Assembly (NCBI GenBank): GCA_022652655.1
Contig: JALCRQ010000004.1
Coordinates: 1-64,000, forward strand
Reading direction: 5' to 3'
Length of the DNA: 64,000 nucleotides
Origin: Oscillibacter sp.
GTDB taxonomy: Bacteria; Bacillota; Clostridia; Oscillospirales; Oscillospiraceae
Under the pieces are notes generated by a model, which had not been told where the DNA came from, did not search any database, and saw nothing but the letters and a program-made list of their open reading frames with translations. A program made the position numbers and the translations under genes. Positions within the stretch are counted from its first letter, which is position 1, and every line of letters begins with the position of its first letter. This document shows positions 40,657 to 50,784 of this stretch, one piece after another.

Positions 40657-42039
40657 TCAGACGGACTGGCCCGGGCCGGATTTCGCCTCTGCCGGCGGTC
40701 CGGCCTTCAGCATCCGCAGCTCCCGCAGCTGCAGGGGAATGGAACAGGCAAAGACCAGCAGATCGGCGATGGGCTGGGCCATTTGGACGCCCAGCATATT
40801 GAACCGGATGGGCAGGAGCCACAGCAGGGGAATGAGAAAAATGCCCTGGCGGGCCATGGCCAGAAACGTGGCGGGAACGGTGCGGTTGATGGTCTGCATC
40901 ATCATATTGCTCATCATGACCCAGCCGTTGAGGGCGAAGGTCAGGCACTGGAGCCGCAGCGCCAGCGCGCCGTAGGCGATGACCTGGGGGTCGTCCCGGA
41001 ATACGCCCACGATCTGGGGCGCAAAGATCCCGCCCAGAACGGAGGCGGCGATCAGCAGCCCCGTAGAGGCCTTGACGCAGAACCAGAAGCCCCGGCGGAC
41101 GCGGTCCCACAGCCCGGCCCCGTAGTTGAAGCCGCACACGGGCTGAAAGCCCTGTCCGAAGCCGATGAGCGCGGACACGGCCGTCATCATGGCCCGGGAT
41201 ACCACCGTCATGGCGGCGATGGCGGCGTCGCCGTACAGTCCGGCGGCGTGGTTGAGCACAATGGCCCCTACGGAGTTAAGGCTCTGCCGGGTGAGGGAGG
41301 GCAGTCCGCCCCGGAGAATTTCCACAAAATACTCCTTCCGAAACCGGACCATCCGCAGGTCGATGCGCAGGTTGCCGCCCCGGGAGCAGCCCACCAGCAG
41401 CAGGCAGAAGCTGAGAAACTGGCTGATCACCGTGGCCAGAGCGGCTCCGGTGATCCCCATGTGAAAGCCGAAGATCAGCAGGGGATCCAGTCCGATGTTC
41501 AAAACCGCCCCCACGAAAATGCCCACCATGCCATAGACGGCGCTGCCCTGAAAGCGGAGCTGATTGTTCAGCACCAGGGAGGAGGTCATCCACGGCGCCC
41601 CCAGCAGAATGACGCGGATGTAGCTTTTGGCGTAGGGCAGAATCGTCTCCGTGGAACCCAAAAGACGGCTGAGGGGCGTCAGAAAGAGCTCTCCCAGAAG
41701 AAGCAGCGCGGCGCCGCAGAGCATGGAGAGGAAAAAGCCGGTGGCGGCCATCCGGGAGGCACCCTCGCTGCTCTGCTTGCCCAGCTCCCGGGAGATGTAG
41801 TTCCCGGAACCGTGGCCGAAGAAAAAGCCGATGGCCTGAATGATGGCCATCAGGGAGAACGCCACGCCCACGGCGCCGGTGGCGCTGTTGCTGCCCAGCC
41901 TGCCCACGAAAAAGGTGTCCGCCATGTTGTAGAAGGCGGTGATCAGCATGCTGATGATGCAGGGCACCGATAAAGAGCAGATCAGCGGCCCCACGGGCCG
42001 GGCCGTCATCTGCTCAAATTTTTCCTCCCGTCTGTCCAC
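40657..42039 (-). CDS. MATE family efflux transporter
   Basis: This 460-residue protein has about twelve membrane helices and MATE patterns: CIISMLITAFYNMADTFFVG early, and GQGFQPVCGFNYGAGLWDRV in the second half. MATE pumps export drugs or metabolites with Na+ or H+. The start is GTG 42039 with cggagggag upstream. The C-terminal tail is hydrophilic. No regulator is adjacent; the next gene upstream is an rRNA methyltransferase in the same direction. Confidence 0.9.
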   Translation of the reverse strand: MDRREEKFEQMTARPVGPLICSLSVPCIISMLITAFYNMADTFFVGRLGSNSATGAVGVAFSLMAIIQAIGFFFGHGSGNYISRELGKQSSEGASRMAATGFFLSMLCGAALLLLGELFLTPLSRLLGSTETILPYAKSYIRVILLGAPWMTSSLVLNNQLRFQGSAVYGMVGIFVGAVLNIGLDPLLIFGFHMGITGAALATVISQFLSFCLLLVGCSRGGNLRIDLRMVRFRKEYFVEILRGGLPSLTRQSLNSVGAIVLNHAAGLYGDAAIAAMTVVSRAMMTAVSALIGFGQGFQPVCGFNYGAGLWDRVRRGFWFCVKASTGLLIAASVLGGIFAPQIVGVFRDDPQVIAYGALALRLQCLTFALNGWVMMSNMMMQTINRTVPATFLAMARQGIFLIPLLWLLPIRFNMLGVQMAQPIADLLVFACSIPLQLRELRMLKAGPPAEAKSGPGQSV

Positions 42040-42110
42040 TGTTATCTCCCTCCGTCCTGCGCAAAAATGTTCCGGCTGCCCTGCGGGGGCAGCCGGAGAC
42101 CTCTCCCGGT

Positions 42111-43340
42111 TCAGACCACCTGAAAGAGGTAAAATTTGAGATATTCGGTTTCCTCCACGCCCCAGAGAATGGGGTGGTCGCAGCTCTGCTGGCGCGCCTC
42201 CACCTGCCGCAGCTGTACGTCCGCATCCCGGGCCGCGTCCCGGAGCATCTGGACAAACCGCTCCTCCGTGGCGAAATGGGAGCAGGAGCAGGTGGCGAGG
42301 TAGCCGCCCCGGGGCAGCAGCTTCATAGCGCGGTAGTTGATCTCCCGATAACCCGCCATGGCATTGTACACCGTTTTCCGGGACTTTGTGAAGGCCGGGG
42401 GGTCCAGGATGATGAAATCGTATTTCCGCGGCTGGGTCTCCAGCTGGGGAAGCAGGTCAAACACGTTGGCGCACAGGCAGTCCACCGTTTCACCGAAGCC
42501 GTTGCGTTCCGCGTTGGCCCGGGCCATCTCCACCGCGGCCTGGGAGACGTCCACGGCGGTGACATGGGCCGCCCCGCCGGCGGCCGCGTTCAGGGCAAAG
42601 GAGCCGGTGTGGGTGAAGCAGTCCAGCACGGTGCGGCCCCGGGCCAGCCGGGCCACCGCCTGCCGGTTGAACTTCTGATCCAGGAAAAAGCCGGTTTTCT
42701 GGCCGTTTTCCACATCCACCAGGTACCGGATGCCGTTTTCGGTGATCTCCGTCACAGCGGATGCCGGAGGCTCCTCTCCGGGCAGGCGAAACCAGCCCTT
42801 TCCCTGGACGAGCCCCTCTTTTTCCCGCAGCGCCTCATCGTTGCGCTCATAAACGCCGGATATGGCCTGCCCGTCCTCCCGGAGGATCTGCACCAGCCGC
42901 GTCAGCAGAAAATCCTTGCGCAGCTCCATTCCCACGGAGAGCACCTGTACGGAGAGGAGCGCACCGAAGCGGTCCACCGTGAGCCCCGGAAACGCATCCG
43001 CCTCGCCGAAAATGATCCGGCAGCAGGCGAGATCCTCCGGACGCAGCACGGACTTGCGGTATTCCCAGGCCCAGCGGAGCCGCCGGTCCCAGAAGGCCTC
43101 GTCGAACCGGTCGTTGGCGTTGCGGGAGATGAGCCGCACCCGGATCTTGGACTGCCGGGAGAAAAGCCCCGTGCCCAGATACCGGTCCCGGCGGCCCAGC
43201 ACGTCCACCAGCCCCCCGTTGGCGCACTCCCCCTCCATGGAGGTGATCTCCTCACCGTAGACCCACGGGTGCCCCCGCAGTAGAGAGGCCTCCGCCTTGG
43301 GCGTGACGGTGCAGCTGGGATAGGTGCGCACTGTTTTCAT
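42111..43340 (-). CDS. Class I SAM-dependent rRNA methyltransferase (RlmI-like)
   Basis: The 409-residue protein starts with a PUA-like domain (LRGHPWVYGEEI), followed by the Rossmann methyltransferase domain with VLDCFTHTGSFALNAAAGGA (SAM loop), the DPPAFTKSR catalytic motif and an LATCSCSHF block. This is the RlmI/RlmK family, which methylates cytosine of 23S rRNA. It has both domains at typical length. ATG 43340 has a ggaccggttgaact leader with a weak ribosome site. Confidence 0.9.
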   Translation of the reverse strand: MKTVRTYPSCTVTPKAEASLLRGHPWVYGEEITSMEGECANGGLVDVLGRRDRYLGTGLFSRQSKIRVRLISRNANDRFDEAFWDRRLRWAWEYRKSVLRPEDLACCRIIFGEADAFPGLTVDRFGALLSVQVLSVGMELRKDFLLTRLVQILREDGQAISGVYERNDEALREKEGLVQGKGWFRLPGEEPPASAVTEITENGIRYLVDVENGQKTGFFLDQKFNRQAVARLARGRTVLDCFTHTGSFALNAAAGGAAHVTAVDVSQAAVEMARANAERNGFGETVDCLCANVFDLLPQLETQPRKYDFIILDPPAFTKSRKTVYNAMAGYREINYRAMKLLPRGGYLATCSCSHFATEERFVQMLRDAARDADVQLRQVEARQQSCDHPILWGVEETEYLKFYLFQVV

Positions 43341-43453
43341 AGTTCAACCGGTCCTTTCCTTTTCTGACCAGAGAAGTTTAGCACATTTTCTGCCGGATTG
43401 CCACATAAATAAAAAGAAGGATTCGGAACTTTCGGCAGAAAGGGGACAGCAAA

Positions 43454-44197
43454 ATGCCCATCATCTATCTGAGCCCGTCCACACAGGAGTGGAACGCCTA
43501 TGTGACCGGCAGCGGCTCCGAGGAGTACAATATGAATCTGCTGGCGGACGCCATGACGCCGTATCTGCTCTCCAACGGGATTCAGTTCACCAGAAACACG
43601 CCGGATATGACGGCGGCCTCGTCCATCCGGCAGGCCAACCAGGGCTATTACGATTTCTACCTGGCCCTGCACTCCAACGCGTCGGGGGAGGGGCGCTACG
43701 GGGAAAACCGCGGCATCATCGTGTTCTATTACCCGGGCAGCGCCGAGGGGCAGCGGGCGGCGGAGATTTTCGCGAAAAACCTCCGGGACGTCTATCCGCT
43801 GCCCGGCAAGGTGCGCACCCAGTCCACCACCGCCCTGGGCGAGGTGCGCCAGCCGAAATTCCCCGCCGTGCTCATTGAAATCGGCTACCACGACAACTAT
43901 GCCGACGCCGCCTGGGTGGAGTCCCACATGGACGTCCTGGCGCAGAACCTGGTGCTGTCGCTGACGGAGTACTTCGGGCTGCCCTTTATCTGGCCCATGG
44001 AGGTGCGCTACGGGACGGTGGCGGTGGAATCCGGCACGCTGAATCTCCGGAGCTATCCCTCCGACAGCGGCACGGTGCTGGCCAACATGTCCGGCGGCGC
44101 CTCCGTCAGCGTGTATGGAGAGTGGCGGGGCTGGTATGTGGTGCACTACGGAATCTACGTCGGATACGCGGCGGCGGCCTATATTTTGCTGCCGTAA
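43454..44197 (+). CDS. N-acetylmuramoyl-L-alanine amidase with SH3-like C-terminus
   Basis: The 247-residue protein has an amidase_3 domain with YLALHSNASGEG (catalytic His) and VLIEIGYHDNYAD (catalytic Glu), in the group whose N-terminus reads PIIYLSPSTQEWNAY. Residues from about 180 form an SH3_3-like domain (TVAVESGTLNLRSYPSDSGT). There is no signal peptide, so export or sporulation-type release is open. It cleaves the amide bond between MurNAc and the stem peptide. ATG 43454 follows gaaaggggacagcaaa. Confidence 0.8.
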   Translation: MPIIYLSPSTQEWNAYVTGSGSEEYNMNLLADAMTPYLLSNGIQFTRNTPDMTAASSIRQANQGYYDFYLALHSNASGEGRYGENRGIIVFYYPGSAEGQRAAEIFAKNLRDVYPLPGKVRTQSTTALGEVRQPKFPAVLIEIGYHDNYADAAWVESHMDVLAQNLVLSLTEYFGLPFIWPMEVRYGTVAVESGTLNLRSYPSDSGTVLANMSGGASVSVYGEWRGWYVVHYGIYVGYAAAAYILLP

Positions 44198-44227
44198 AAA
44201 ATCATTTACATAAAAAGACAGTTTTCC

Positions 44228-44256
44228 TTGACAGTCCGCCTGCAAACGCTTAAACT
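44228..44256 (+). promoter_or_regulatory. Promoter of rny
   Basis: TTGACA (44228-44233) and TAAACT (44251-44256) are separated by 17 bases, about 125 bases upstream of the rny start. Confidence 0.75.
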
Positions 44257-44381
44257 GAAAAAGGAATTTTATCGGAAGATCTAGGGGGATGTTCCGGTTC
44301 TTTTCTGAAAACGCGGGCTGTCCGGCCCGCCGCAATGAAAACAAACAGGGAGAAATCCCGGAGACAGGAGGTCGTCCAATC

Positions 44382-45932
44382 GTGGATCCAGTGACAATCG
44401 TAATCGCGCTCATCACGCTGATTGTCGGCTGTGCGGTTGGCTTCCCTCTCGGCATTCGCTACCGTAAGAAGGTATCTGAAAAGGAAATCTCAAGCGCGGA
44501 GAACGAAGGAAAGCGCATTATCAACGAGGCAATCCGCAGCGCGGAGTCGAAAAAGCGCGAGGCATTGCTGGAGGCCAAAGAGGAGATTTTAAAGAACCGC
44601 AGCGAGTATGAGAAGGAAGTAAAGGAACGCAGAGCGGACTTGCAGCGTCAGGAAAACCGGCTGCAGCAAAAGGAAGAAACTATCGACCGCAAGACGGAGG
44701 CCATTGAGAAGAAAGAGGATTCTCTGGCGTCCAAGCACGCGGCCATCGACAAAGAGACCGAGGAAATCAAGCTCGTCAAGCGCAGCCAGACGGAGATGCT
44801 GGAGAAAATTTCCGGCTTCACCGCCGAGGAGGCCAAGAAGTATCTCATCGATCAGGTGGAGTCCGAGGTGACCCATGACGCCGCCGTGAAGATCAAGGAG
44901 ATCGAGGCCCGCATGAAGGAAGAGTGCGACACCCGCGCCCGCGAGGTGGTGGCTCAGGCCATCCAGCGCTGTGCCGCAGACCAGGTGGCCGAGATGACCG
45001 TCAGTGTGGTTCCCCTGCCCAATGACGAGATGAAAGGCCGCATTATCGGCCGCGAGGGCCGCAACATCCGCACCATCGAAACGCTGACCGGCGTGGATCT
45101 CATCATCGACGATACGCCGGAGGCCATTACCGTCAGCTGCTTTGAGCCGGTGCGCCGCGAGGTGGCGCGTCTGGCCCTGGAAAAGCTCATCGCCGACGGC
45201 CGCATCCATCCCACCCACATCGAGGAGATGGTGGAGAAGGCCCGCCGGGAGGTGGACGCCACCATCAAATCCGAGGGCGAGCGCGCCACGTTTGAAACCG
45301 GCGTCCGGGGCGTGCATCCGGAGCTCATCAAGATGCTGGGCCGGCTGCACTACCGCACCAGCTACGGCCAGAACGTGCTGCAGCACTCCATCGAGGTCAG
45401 CCACATCGCCGGCATGATGGCCGCCGAGCTGGGCGCCGACGTGCAGAGCGCCAAACGCGCCGGCCTGCTCCACGACATCGGCAAGTCCGTGGATCACGAG
45501 ATGGAGGGCACCCATGTGGCCCTGGGCGTGGAGTTCGCCAAAAAGTACAAGGAGAAGGACGACATCGTCCACGCCATCGAGGCCCACCACAACGACGTGG
45601 AGCCCAGAACCGTCATCGCCTGCCTGGTGCAGGCGGCGGACGCGATTTCCGCGGCCCGGCCCGGTGCCCGCCGCGAGAATCTGGAGAACTATATCAAGCG
45701 TCTGGAGCAGCTGGAATCCATCGCCACCTCCTTCCAGGGCGTGGAGAAGGCGTATGCCATTCAGGCCGGCCGCGAGGTGCGGGTGATGGTAAAGCCGGAG
45801 CAGGTCAGCGAGGATCAGATGGTGCTCCTGGCCCGGGATCTGGCCAAGAAGATCGAGGAGGAAATGGAATACCCCGGTCAGATCAAGGTCCATATCCTGC
45901 GGGAGACCACAGCCGTAGAGTACGCAAAATAA
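44382..45932 (+). CDS. rny: Ribonuclease Y
   Basis: This 516-residue protein has an N-terminal membrane anchor ([20 protein letters not shown]), a long coiled coil (about residues 30-170, Glu/Lys/Arg-rich), a KH domain ([20 protein letters not shown]) and an HD domain ([20 protein letters not shown]). RNase Y starts mRNA decay at the membrane. The start is GTG 44382 with caggaggt eight bases upstream. A reading from 44289 would add a sequence unlike the family. The following YmdB gene is its usual neighbour. Confidence 0.95.
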   Translation: MDPVTIVIALITLIVGCAVGFPLGIRYRKKVSEKEISSAENEGKRIINEAIRSAESKKREALLEAKEEILKNRSEYEKEVKERRADLQRQENRLQQKEETIDRKTEAIEKKEDSLASKHAAIDKETEEIKLVKRSQTEMLEKISGFTAEEAKKYLIDQVESEVTHDAAVKIKEIEARMKEECDTRAREVVAQAIQRCAADQVAEMTVSVVPLPNDEMKGRIIGREGRNIRTIETLTGVDLIIDDTPEAITVSCFEPVRREVARLALEKLIADGRIHPTHIEEMVEKARREVDATIKSEGERATFETGVRGVHPELIKMLGRLHYRTSYGQNVLQHSIEVSHIAGMMAAELGADVQSAKRAGLLHDIGKSVDHEMEGTHVALGVEFAKKYKEKDDIVHAIEAHHNDVEPRTVIACLVQAADAISAARPGARRENLENYIKRLEQLESIATSFQGVEKAYAIQAGREVRVMVKPEQVSEDQMVLLARDLAKKIEEEMEYPGQIKVHILRETTAVEYAK

Positions 45933-45935
45933 CAA

Positions 45936-45977
45936 AACCGCCGGGCGGAGCGTTTGCTCCGCCCGACAGTTTTTTAA
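45936..45977 (+). terminator. Terminator after rny
   Basis: A GCCGGGCGGAGCG/CTCCGCCCGACAG-type stem with a U6 tail. It separates rny from ymdB, which has its own -10 box (TATACT, 46152-46157). Confidence 0.7.
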
Positions 45978-46193
45978 AACAGCCCAGGGCGCGTCCGCCG
46001 GCGGGAGACTGTCCGCTTCCGGGAAATTTTCCGTGCCTTTTCCGCCGTGACAGCAGGGCGGCGGGGAACGGCGTCACGATTCGGACACGGAAAGAACAGA
46101 CCGGGAACCGCTCTTTTTTGAAAAAGAGTTTTCATCCTCCGCGGAATTTGCTATACTATCCCCAAAGGGCAGCGGTATGCTGCGGGAGGCACT

Positions 46194-46967
46194 ATGGAAC
46201 TGCACATTTTGGCGGTGGGCGATCTGGTCGGTGAAAACGGCCTCGCCCACCTGGAGAAAAATCTTCGGTCGCTCCAGCGGCTCAAGGGAATCACCTTCAC
46301 CGTGGTGAACGGCGAAAACGTGTCCGGCGTGGGGCTGACGCCCCAGCAGGCGGAACGGATCTACGATGCCGGAGCGGATGTGGTGACGCTGGGAAACCAC
46401 ACCTTCGGACGCCAGCAGATCGCCCCGTTTCTGGACGATACGTCCTGGCTGCTGCGCCCCGCCAATTATACCGGCCGGGCGCCGGGACGGGGCTGGAGCA
46501 TTTACGAGCGTGGGGCGGTGAGTTTCCGAGTGGTGAATCTCATCGGCCGCTGCGGCCTGGACTTTAACGCGGACAACCCCTTTACCGTCATGGACGCCGT
46601 TTTGAAGCAGGGACGGGCCACCTTCACACTGGTGGACTTCCACGCGGAGGCCACCAGCGAAAAGCTGGCTATGAGCTATTATCTGGATGGACGGGTGTCC
46701 GCCCTCTGGGGGACGCATACCCATGTTCCCACAGCGGACGAGCAGGTCTGCCGGAAGGGAACCGGCTATATCACGGATCTGGGGATGACCGGCGCAGTGG
46801 ATTCGGTGCTGGGCATCCGGTGGGAGCAGTCGGTGGAGAAATTCCTGGGCGGGCTGCCCGGGCGCTACGCCGCGGCGGAGGGCCCCTGCAAGCTGCAGGG
46901 CGCCGTCTTTACCCTGGACAGCTCCACCGGCCTGTGCACCGCCGTGGAGCGGGTGGATCTGCGCTGA
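46194..46967 (+). CDS. ymdB: YmdB family metallophosphoesterase
   Basis: The 257-residue protein has metal-binding blocks AVGDLVGENG, VNGENVSGVG, LGNHTFG, VDFHAEATSEKLA and GTHTHVPTADEQ in the order of YmdB, a 2',3'-cyclic-nucleotide phosphodiesterase linked to biofilm and motility switching in Bacillus. It normally lies after rny, as here. ATG 46194 follows cgggaggcact. Confidence 0.93.
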   Translation: MELHILAVGDLVGENGLAHLEKNLRSLQRLKGITFTVVNGENVSGVGLTPQQAERIYDAGADVVTLGNHTFGRQQIAPFLDDTSWLLRPANYTGRAPGRGWSIYERGAVSFRVVNLIGRCGLDFNADNPFTVMDAVLKQGRATFTLVDFHAEATSEKLAMSYYLDGRVSALWGTHTHVPTADEQVCRKGTGYITDLGMTGAVDSVLGIRWEQSVEKFLGGLPGRYAAAEGPCKLQGAVFTLDSSTGLCTAVERVDLR

Positions 46968-47052
46968 GCGCCAATTTCAGAAAATCCGGCTGTCCGGAGG
47001 GCAGCGCTGCCCCGGGGCGGGCCAATAAAAAAGTGGAAAGAGAGAAGCTGTT

Positions 47053-47538
47053 ATGTCGATTGAAAAGGTGAGAGAGTATTTCAAGCAGTATGGAGTGGAA
47101 GATCGCATTCAGGAATTTCCCGTCTCCTCCGCCACGGTGGAGCTGGCGGCCCAGGCCCTGCAGGTGGAGGGCGCACGGATTGCCAAGACCATGAGCTTCA
47201 AGCTCCAGGATCGGGTGCTGCTGGTGGTCTGTGCCGGTGATACCAAAGTTGACAACCGCCGCTACAAGGACGAGTTCGGCGGCAAAGCCACCATGCTGAG
47301 CTTTGACGAGGCGGCCGTGCGGGTGGGCCACGCCGTGGGCGGCGTGTGTCCCTTCGCGGTGCCGGAGGACGTGGAGGTCTATCTGGACGTCTCCATGAAG
47401 CGGTTTCACACCGTCTATCCCGCGGCCGGGAGCAGCAACAGTGCCATCGAGCTGACCATGGACGAGCTGGAAAAATATTCAAAATGCCGGAAATGGGTGG
47501 ACGTGTGCAAGGGCTGGCGTCCGGAGGAGCAGGCCTAA
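47053..47538 (+). CDS. YbaK/EbsC-type aminoacyl-tRNA deacylase
   Basis: This 161-residue YbaK-domain protein reads RIAKTMSFKLQDRVLLVVCA, FGGKATMLSFDEAAVRVGHA and GGVCPFAVPEDVEVYLDVSM, the pattern of YbaK/ProX proteins that deacylate mischarged Cys-tRNA-Pro or Ala-tRNA-Pro. The conserved lysine of the active site lies in AKTMSFK. ATG 47053 follows gaaagagagaagctgtt. The substrate within the family is not known. Confidence 0.85.
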   Translation: MSIEKVREYFKQYGVEDRIQEFPVSSATVELAAQALQVEGARIAKTMSFKLQDRVLLVVCAGDTKVDNRRYKDEFGGKATMLSFDEAAVRVGHAVGGVCPFAVPEDVEVYLDVSMKRFHTVYPAAGSSNSAIELTMDELEKYSKCRKWVDVCKGWRPEEQA

Positions 47539-47594
47539 AGACGGCGGTTCTGCCGGGCGGGAGCCCGGAAATGCTGCGATAGGAGGGGAAGCGG

Positions 47595-48692
47595 TTGTTC
47601 CGGTTTCTTCATGGAGCGGATTTTCATCTGGACAGCCCGTTTACGGCGCTTTCCAGAGAGCAGGCGGCCTCCCGCCGGGCCTGGATCCGGGCGCTGCCTG
47701 ACCGCCTGGCGGAGTATGTGCGCGCCCAGGGTGTGGAGCTTGTCCTGCTGGCGGGGGACCTTTTGGATACCGGCAGCTGCTACCGGGAGACGGCGGAAGC
47801 CCTGCGCCGGGGGCTGGAGCGGATGGCAGTCCCGGTTTTCATTGCGCCGGGCAACCACGACTGGTACGGGGCGGAGAGCCCTTACGCCGCGGAGGACTGG
47901 CCGGAAAACGTCCATATCTTCCGCACCGGCGCCGTGGAGAGCGTGGAGCTCCCGGCGCTGAACGCCGTAGTGCACGGCGCGGCTTTCACCGCGCCGGAGC
48001 AGGAGACCAGCCTGCTTCGGGGCTTTTCGGCGCCTGCCGACGGACGGGTGCACCTGATGGTGCTCCACGGGGAAGTGAACGCAGCGGAGGCGCGGTACGA
48101 TCCGCTGACGAAGGAGGAGATCGCGGCCAGCGGTCTTGCCTATCTGGCACTGGGGCACATCCACAAGCGGACGGAGCCCCTGCGCCTGGGTGGAACGCTC
48201 TGTGCCTGGCCGGGCTGTCCCGAGGGGCGGGGGTTCGACGAACTGGGCGACCGGGGCGTCTACCTGGGCCGTGCGGACGACAGCGGCGCCGTTTCGCTGC
48301 GCTTTGCGCCGTTTGCCCGCCACCGGTATGAAATTCTGCGGGTGGACGTCACGGACCGAACGCCGCTGGAGGCGGTGGAGGCAGCGCTGCCGCAGGGGAC
48401 GGAGGACGATCTCTACCGGATTATTTTGGAGGGGAGCACCGGGGAGGCCGGTGTGGATCTGACCGCCCTGGGAGAGGCACTGAGCGGCCGCTTCTGTGCC
48501 CTGGAGCTTCGGGACGAGACCCGCATCCGGGAGGAGCTCTGGGCCCGGGCGGGAGAGGATTCCCTCCGGGGCCTCTTTCTCGGCGAGCTGCGGGAAAAGC
48601 TGGAGGCCGCCGGGACGGACGGGGAGCGGGAGCTGATCCGGCGCGCCGCCGGATTTGGACTGGCCGCGCTGGATCACCGGGATCTGGGATAA
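47595..48692 (+). CDS. SbcD/Mre11-like metallophosphoesterase (DNA repair exonuclease family)
   Basis: The 365-residue protein has the nuclease metal motifs: LHGADFHLDSPF, LLAGDLLDTG, APGNHDWYG, LMVLHGE and LGHIHKR, in Mre11/SbcD order. It has a C-terminal capping domain. It resembles the YhaO branch. Such proteins work with an SbcC/YhaN-type ATPase, which is not encoded next to it. The start is TTG 47595 with aggagggg close upstream. An asparaginase follows 40 bases later on the same strand. Confidence 0.85.
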   Translation: MFRFLHGADFHLDSPFTALSREQAASRRAWIRALPDRLAEYVRAQGVELVLLAGDLLDTGSCYRETAEALRRGLERMAVPVFIAPGNHDWYGAESPYAAEDWPENVHIFRTGAVESVELPALNAVVHGAAFTAPEQETSLLRGFSAPADGRVHLMVLHGEVNAAEARYDPLTKEEIAASGLAYLALGHIHKRTEPLRLGGTLCAWPGCPEGRGFDELGDRGVYLGRADDSGAVSLRFAPFARHRYEILRVDVTDRTPLEAVEAALPQGTEDDLYRIILEGSTGEAGVDLTALGEALSGRFCALELRDETRIREELWARAGEDSLRGLFLGELREKLEAAGTDGERELIRRAAGFGLAALDHRDLG

Positions 48693-48733
48693 AACGGCTG
48701 TCGGAATGTATTAAAAAAGGATGGGGAGCGCGT

Positions 48734-49741
48734 ATGAAAAAGATTCTTCTGATCGGAACGGGAGGAACCATCGCGTCGGAGGTTACGGAGAACGGCCTTG
48801 CGCCGGAGCTGACCACCAAGCAGCTGCTGGAACACATCCCCGCCATCTCCGGGATCTGCCGGACAGACTGCCTGCAGCTTCTGAATCTGGACAGCACCAA
48901 TATGACGCCGCTGCACTGGCTGCAGATTGCGGAGTGCCTGCGGGATCACTACGCCGATTACGACGGATTTGTGGTGACCCACGGCACGGACACCATGGCG
49001 TACACCGCGGCGGCGCTCAGTTATCTGGTGCAGGACAGCCCCAAGCCCATCGTCCTCACCGGCGCCCAGAAGCCCATCGGCTTTGACTCCACAGATTCCA
49101 AAATCAATCTGACGGACGCCTTCCGCACGGCGGCCAGCGACATGCCGGGCGTCTCCATCGTCTTTAACAGCAAGGTCATCCTGGGCACCCGGGCCCAAAA
49201 GACCCACTCCAAGAGCTTTCAGGCGTTTTCCTCCATCAATTACCCGTATCTGGGCGTCCTGCGGGACGGTGTGCTGCTGACCTACATCCGCCAGGAGAGC
49301 GGCCGGGAGCCGGTTTTTTACGACACGCTCAACACCCGGGTGGGTCTTTTGAAGCTGACGCCGGGCTCCGACCGGGAGCTACTGGATTTCCAGTTCGCCC
49401 GGAACGACGCGCTGATTATCGAGAGCTTCGGCGTGGGCGGCCTGCCGGAGGCCAACGGTTTTTATGAAAGCGTCCTCCACTGGCTGGAGGAGGGGAAGGT
49501 GGCGGTTTTGACCACCCAGGTGCAGAATGAGGGCAGCGATCTGACGGTCTATCATGTGGGCCACCGTCTCAAAAACACCCGGGGCGTGCTGGAGGCCTTC
49601 GACATGACCACCGAGTCCGTGCTGGCAAAGCTGATGTGGATTCTGGGCCAGACCCGGGATCCGGAGGAGATCCGGCGGCTTTTTTACAAGCCGGTGGCCC
49701 GGGATATTCTGTGGCCGGCGGAAGCCTGTACGGAGAACTGA
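48734..49741 (+). CDS. Type I L-asparaginase
   Basis: The 335-residue cytoplasmic protein starts KKILLIGTGGTIASEVTENG, with the nucleophilic threonine in GGTIAS (T12). The second catalytic block is VTHGTDTMAYT (T82-H-G-T-D). It lacks a signal peptide, consistent with type I enzymes that hydrolyse asparagine inside the cell. ATG 48734 follows aaaaaggatggggagcgcgt. A terminator hairpin follows. Confidence 0.93.
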   Translation: MKKILLIGTGGTIASEVTENGLAPELTTKQLLEHIPAISGICRTDCLQLLNLDSTNMTPLHWLQIAECLRDHYADYDGFVVTHGTDTMAYTAAALSYLVQDSPKPIVLTGAQKPIGFDSTDSKINLTDAFRTAASDMPGVSIVFNSKVILGTRAQKTHSKSFQAFSSINYPYLGVLRDGVLLTYIRQESGREPVFYDTLNTRVGLLKLTPGSDRELLDFQFARNDALIIESFGVGGLPEANGFYESVLHWLEEGKVAVLTTQVQNEGSDLTVYHVGHRLKNTRGVLEAFDMTTESVLAKLMWILGQTRDPEEIRRLFYKPVARDILWPAEACTEN

Positions 49742-49772
49742 TTCCGGGAAAGGCTCCGCGGCGCTCTTTCAA

Positions 49773-49821
49773 AAAAACCAGGCAGGACGGATTCTTTGTT
49801 CCGTCCTGCCTGGCTTTTTTA
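49773..49821. terminator. Terminator between asparaginase and LysR genes
   Basis: A perfect stem of the AAAAAACCAGGCAGGACGGA/TCCGTCCTGCCTGGCTTTTTT type, working on both strands between converging genes. Confidence 0.85.
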
Positions 49822-49840
49822 ATTTCCGGGAAAGCGGCGC

Positions 49841-50740
49841 TCAGTGATACGCCCGGGCGGCGTCCTGGTAGGTCTTGGTGATCTCCTGGAGAATGTCCGG
49901 GTGGGAAAAATCCCGGTTGTAAACCACCCGGGTCTCCCGGGCCATGCTCAGGTTTTCGATGGGCAGCGCCACGATTTTTCCCTTCCGCAGCTCGTCCATG
50001 CACGCGCTTCTGGGCAGAATCGACACGCCCATGTCCTTGCGGATCAGATCCTTGATGGTGGCGATGTTGTCCACCTCCAGCGTGACATTGAAGTTGTCGA
50101 TGGAGTCGTTCATGCTGCGCAGAGTGGACTCAAAAAGCATCCGCGTGGCGGAGGTGGGCAGCCGCAGGATCATTCGCTCCGCCTTCAGGGCTTCCAGCGT
50201 CACCATGGCGTGTTTGGCCATGGGATTGTTGACGGACAGCACACACACCAGGTAGTCCGTGTCCAGCATCAGGGAGCGGAAGGCCGGATTGCTGGGCATG
50301 CCCTCCACAATGGCCAGATCCAACTCATAATTCTCCAGCATATCATAAAGATTTTTTATGGTATCTGTAATAATTGTAATGCTTAATTTATAATTTTGCT
50401 CGCTGCACTTGGCCAGGGCCTCCGCTGTCAGATTGCTCTCTGAGGTATGGGTGACGCCCACCCGCAGCCGGGTCAGATTCTTCTCCGAATCCCGAAGCTC
50501 CGACTGGAGGTTGGTGTAAAGGGCCATCATTCTCCTGGAATATTTTACCGCGATTTCCCCCTCCGGCGTAAGCCTGAGACTGCCTCTGCCCCGGATGATC
50601 AGCGGCGCGCCCAGTTCCTCCTCCAGCTGCCGGATCTGATGGCTGACGGCGGGCTGCGTCAGGGACATCGCTTCCGCCGCTTTTGTGAAGTTCTGCTGCT
50701 CCGCCACGGCCAGCAGCGTGGCCATTTTTGTACCCAGCAT
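49841..50740 (-). CDS. LysR-type transcriptional regulator
   Basis: The 299-residue protein has the LysR helix-turn-helix at the start (LAVAEQQNFTKAAEAMSLTQ, then PAVSHQIRQLEEELG) and a two-domain effector-binding region with the LAIVEGMPSNP and RKDMGVSILPRSACM motifs. It is divergent from the cation antiporter-MgtC pair, 171 bases apart, which is the usual arrangement for a LysR regulator and its target. ATG 50740 follows aaggagcatgatgtgca. The inducer is unknown. Confidence 0.9.
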   Translation of the reverse strand: MLGTKMATLLAVAEQQNFTKAAEAMSLTQPAVSHQIRQLEEELGAPLIIRGRGSLRLTPEGEIAVKYSRRMMALYTNLQSELRDSEKNLTRLRVGVTHTSESNLTAEALAKCSEQNYKLSITIITDTIKNLYDMLENYELDLAIVEGMPSNPAFRSLMLDTDYLVCVLSVNNPMAKHAMVTLEALKAERMILRLPTSATRMLFESTLRSMNDSIDNFNVTLEVDNIATIKDLIRKDMGVSILPRSACMDELRKGKIVALPIENLSMARETRVVYNRDFSHPDILQEITKTYQDAARAYH

Positions 50741-50784
50741 TGCACATCATGCTCCTTTTTTATGATACTCAAAAAATATATTAT

